A stretch of DNA of 5,001 nucleotides from assembly GCA_000402355.1 (NCBI GenBank), contig AQRS01000017.1, positions 1-5,001 on the forward strand. The letters are read 5' to 3'. The position numbers and the translations under genes were made by a program. The notes beneath the pieces were generated by a model. That model ran no database searches and had not been told where the DNA came from. It was given only the letters and a program-made list of their open reading frames with translations. Shown here one piece after another: positions 4,554-5,001 of the stretch; the stretch's first letter is position 1, and the number at the start of each line of letters is the position of its first letter. The stretch comes from Candidatus Iainarchaeum andersonii SCGC AAA011-E11 (GTDB lineage: Archaea > Iainarchaeota > Iainarchaeia > Iainarchaeales > Iainarchaeaceae).

Positions 4554-4600
4554 ATCAAAAGTCTTTATTGTAAAAGCATTTATTGAATGCAAACTTTTTT

Positions 4601-4606
4601 GGGAGG
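4601..4606 (+). promoter_or_regulatory. Shine-Dalgarno site of the SWIB-like gene
   Basis: GGGAGG lies 8 bases before the ATG at 4615. It is one of the strongest ribosome sites in the window and is the main evidence that this very short frame is translated. Confidence 0.75.
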
Positions 4607-4614
4607 ACTAAACA

Positions 4615-4767
4615 ATGGCAAAACCAGCATTTGGCGGATACAACATCTGCTTCAAAGGATGCACGGACAGCGTGGAGTCGGTTTTCGGTTCGGGCAAAAT
4701 AGCGCCCTCGGAAATGACGAAAAAGCTCTGGGTATACGTGAAAAGCAAAAAGCTTTCGAGCAAGTAA
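4615..4767 (+). CDS. SWIB-like microprotein (50 residues)
   Basis: The frame begins MAKPAFGGYNICFKGC, continues DSVESVFGSGKIAPSEMTKK and ends LWVYVKSKKLSSK. Residues 21-50 resemble the first half of the SWIB/MDM2 domain, whose pattern is roughly G-x-x-x-x-x-R-x-E-x-x-K-x-L-W-x-Y-I-K-x-x-x-L: here FGSGKIAPSEMTKKLWVYVKSKKL. A full SWIB domain is about 75-85 residues, so this would be a half domain or a separate family with a convergent motif. The head carries Cys12 and Cys16 in C-F-K-G-C, a possible metal or disulfide pair. SWIB domains act in chromatin remodellers and in some small bacterial proteins. Here a nucleoid or DNA-linked role is only a guess. TATA box, Shine-Dalgarno, double stop (TAA TAA) and a following 13-bp inverted repeat support a real single-gene unit. 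The gene call is good; the family call is moderate. Confidence 0.78.
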   Translation: MAKPAFGGYNICFKGCTDSVESVFGSGKIAPSEMTKKLWVYVKSKKLSSK

Positions 4768-4781
4768 TAAACAAAGCGGCC

Positions 4782-4819
4782 TGAAACCAATGCAAAAATT
4801 AAGCCATGCATTGGTTTCA
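4782..4819. terminator. Perfect 13-bp inverted repeat after the SWIB-like gene
   Basis: TGAAACCAATGCA (4782-4794) and TGCATTGGTTTCA (4807-4819) are exact inverted arms with a 12-nt loop, 15 bases after the stop. As RNA this is a stable hairpin that likely marks or protects the transcript's 3' end. No long T-tract follows, so it differs from the other terminators here. It could instead be an operator or a mobile-element end. Confidence 0.6.
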
Positions 4820-4890
4820 TCTGGCGGCATCAACAATTGCATTATAATCCAAGCAGCTCACTTTGCACAATGGGGATTCGCTGTACATAA
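4820..4890. other. Spacer with no recognised gene
   Basis: It contains an AT-rich TATA-like site on the plus strand (ATTATAAT, 4841-4848) that could drive rightward transcription into repeat copy 2. A 23-residue minus-strand frame (4888 down to 4817) has no ribosome site or recognisable content and is not called. Confidence 0.4.
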
Positions 4891-4946
4891 TATAGCAGAC
4901 CAATAAAGTAATTCGGTGAAGTCTCATGGTCTGTGTGCTATCCAGC
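4891..4946. repeat. Dispersed hairpin repeat, copy 2
   Basis: The first 25 bases match copy 1 at 2449-2473 at all but one position, and the 3' arm is also recognisable (TGGTCTG...GCTATC-AGC). The stem is ACCA/TGGT (4899-4902 with 4927-4930), G4898-C4931, A4897-T4932 and C4896-G4933. A 4-base insertion follows in the right arm, then ATAG/CTAT (4892-4895 with 4938-4941). The G-C pair replaces A-T of copy 1, so both arms changed together. The loop has diverged, which points to selection on the stem and the left arm. Confidence 0.72.
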
Positions 4947-4952
4947 ACCTTA

Positions 4953-4988
4953 TGCCCAAGGGCACGAGGCCTCGTCCCCGTAGGGGAC
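4953..4988. repeat. Row of short GC hairpins at the right edge
   Basis: Three adjacent inverted repeats follow repeat copy 2: TGCCC/GGGCA (4953-4957, 4960-4964), the palindrome CGAGGCCTCG (4965-4974), and GTCCCC/GGGGAC around a 3-base loop (4974-4979, 4983-4988). They look like part of a structured RNA or a longer repeat unit that continues past the window. I do not recognise a known RNA family. Confidence 0.45.
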
Positions 4989-5001
4989 AAGGAACCACGT
5001 T

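Noticed and set aside
4817..4888. Minus-strand 23-residue frame next to repeat copy 2
   Set aside because: It is very short, lacks a Shine-Dalgarno site, and its end overlaps the 13-bp inverted repeat.
4926..5001. Open plus-strand frame from an ATG to the window edge
   Set aside because: It runs through stacked hairpins, has no ribosome site, and the peptide looks unlike a protein start; an extended sequence would decide.
4891..5001. tRNA, 5S rRNA, SRP RNA or RNase P RNA in the structured right edge
   Set aside because: I found no cloverleaf, T-loop motif or conserved core of those RNAs in the visible part.

Overview
The window looks archaeal and most likely comes from a DPANN-type genome (Diapherotrites-, Micrarchaeota- or Woesearchaeota-like). 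That assignment is an inference. It rests on TATA boxes placed about 25 bp ahead of starts, several apparently leaderless or near-leaderless genes, oligo-T stretches where transcripts should end, compact genes, and a PadR protein and a Gly/Cys coiled-coil microprotein of kinds I associate with DPANN archaea. No rRNA, tRNA, transposase or CRISPR array was found.

Left block (1-1498), iron. A DtxR-family metal-dependent repressor (minus strand) is divergent from an FTR1-family iron permease (plus strand). Two palindromic boxes of the form TTAGG-N4-CCTWA lie between the permease TATA element and its ATG, exactly 20 bp apart. A third copy lies at the same position in front of a cupredoxin lipoprotein gene 3.4 kb away. 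The sequence therefore suggests a small iron regulon: repressor, permease and periplasm-facing cupredoxin, similar in logic to EfeU plus the cupredoxin part of EfeO.

Middle block (1509-2687). A CorA-family divalent cation channel gene (minus, GTG start) converges on the permease gene with a 10 bp gap. It is followed by about 255 bp without a gene. That gap holds copy 1 of a dispersed hairpin repeat, a second hairpin, and a GC-rich stem with a 7-base bulge next to an oligo-T terminator.

Right-centre block (2688-4418). A 54-residue Gly/Cys plus coiled-coil microprotein (minus) and a LUD-domain protein (plus) diverge from one shared TATA region flanked by a 10-bp direct repeat. The LUD gene abuts a PadR-type regulator gene with no spacing, so the two form an operon. 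The cupredoxin lipoprotein gene follows from its own iron-box promoter and ends at a strong oligo-T terminator.

Right end (4419-5001). A potential H-type pseudoknot lies in the spacer. Next comes a 50-residue protein resembling half of a SWIB domain, with its own TATA box and Shine-Dalgarno site, followed by a perfect 13-bp inverted repeat. Copy 2 of the dispersed repeat comes next; it carries a compensatory base-pair change in its stem relative to copy 1. A run of short GC hairpins reaches the window edge.
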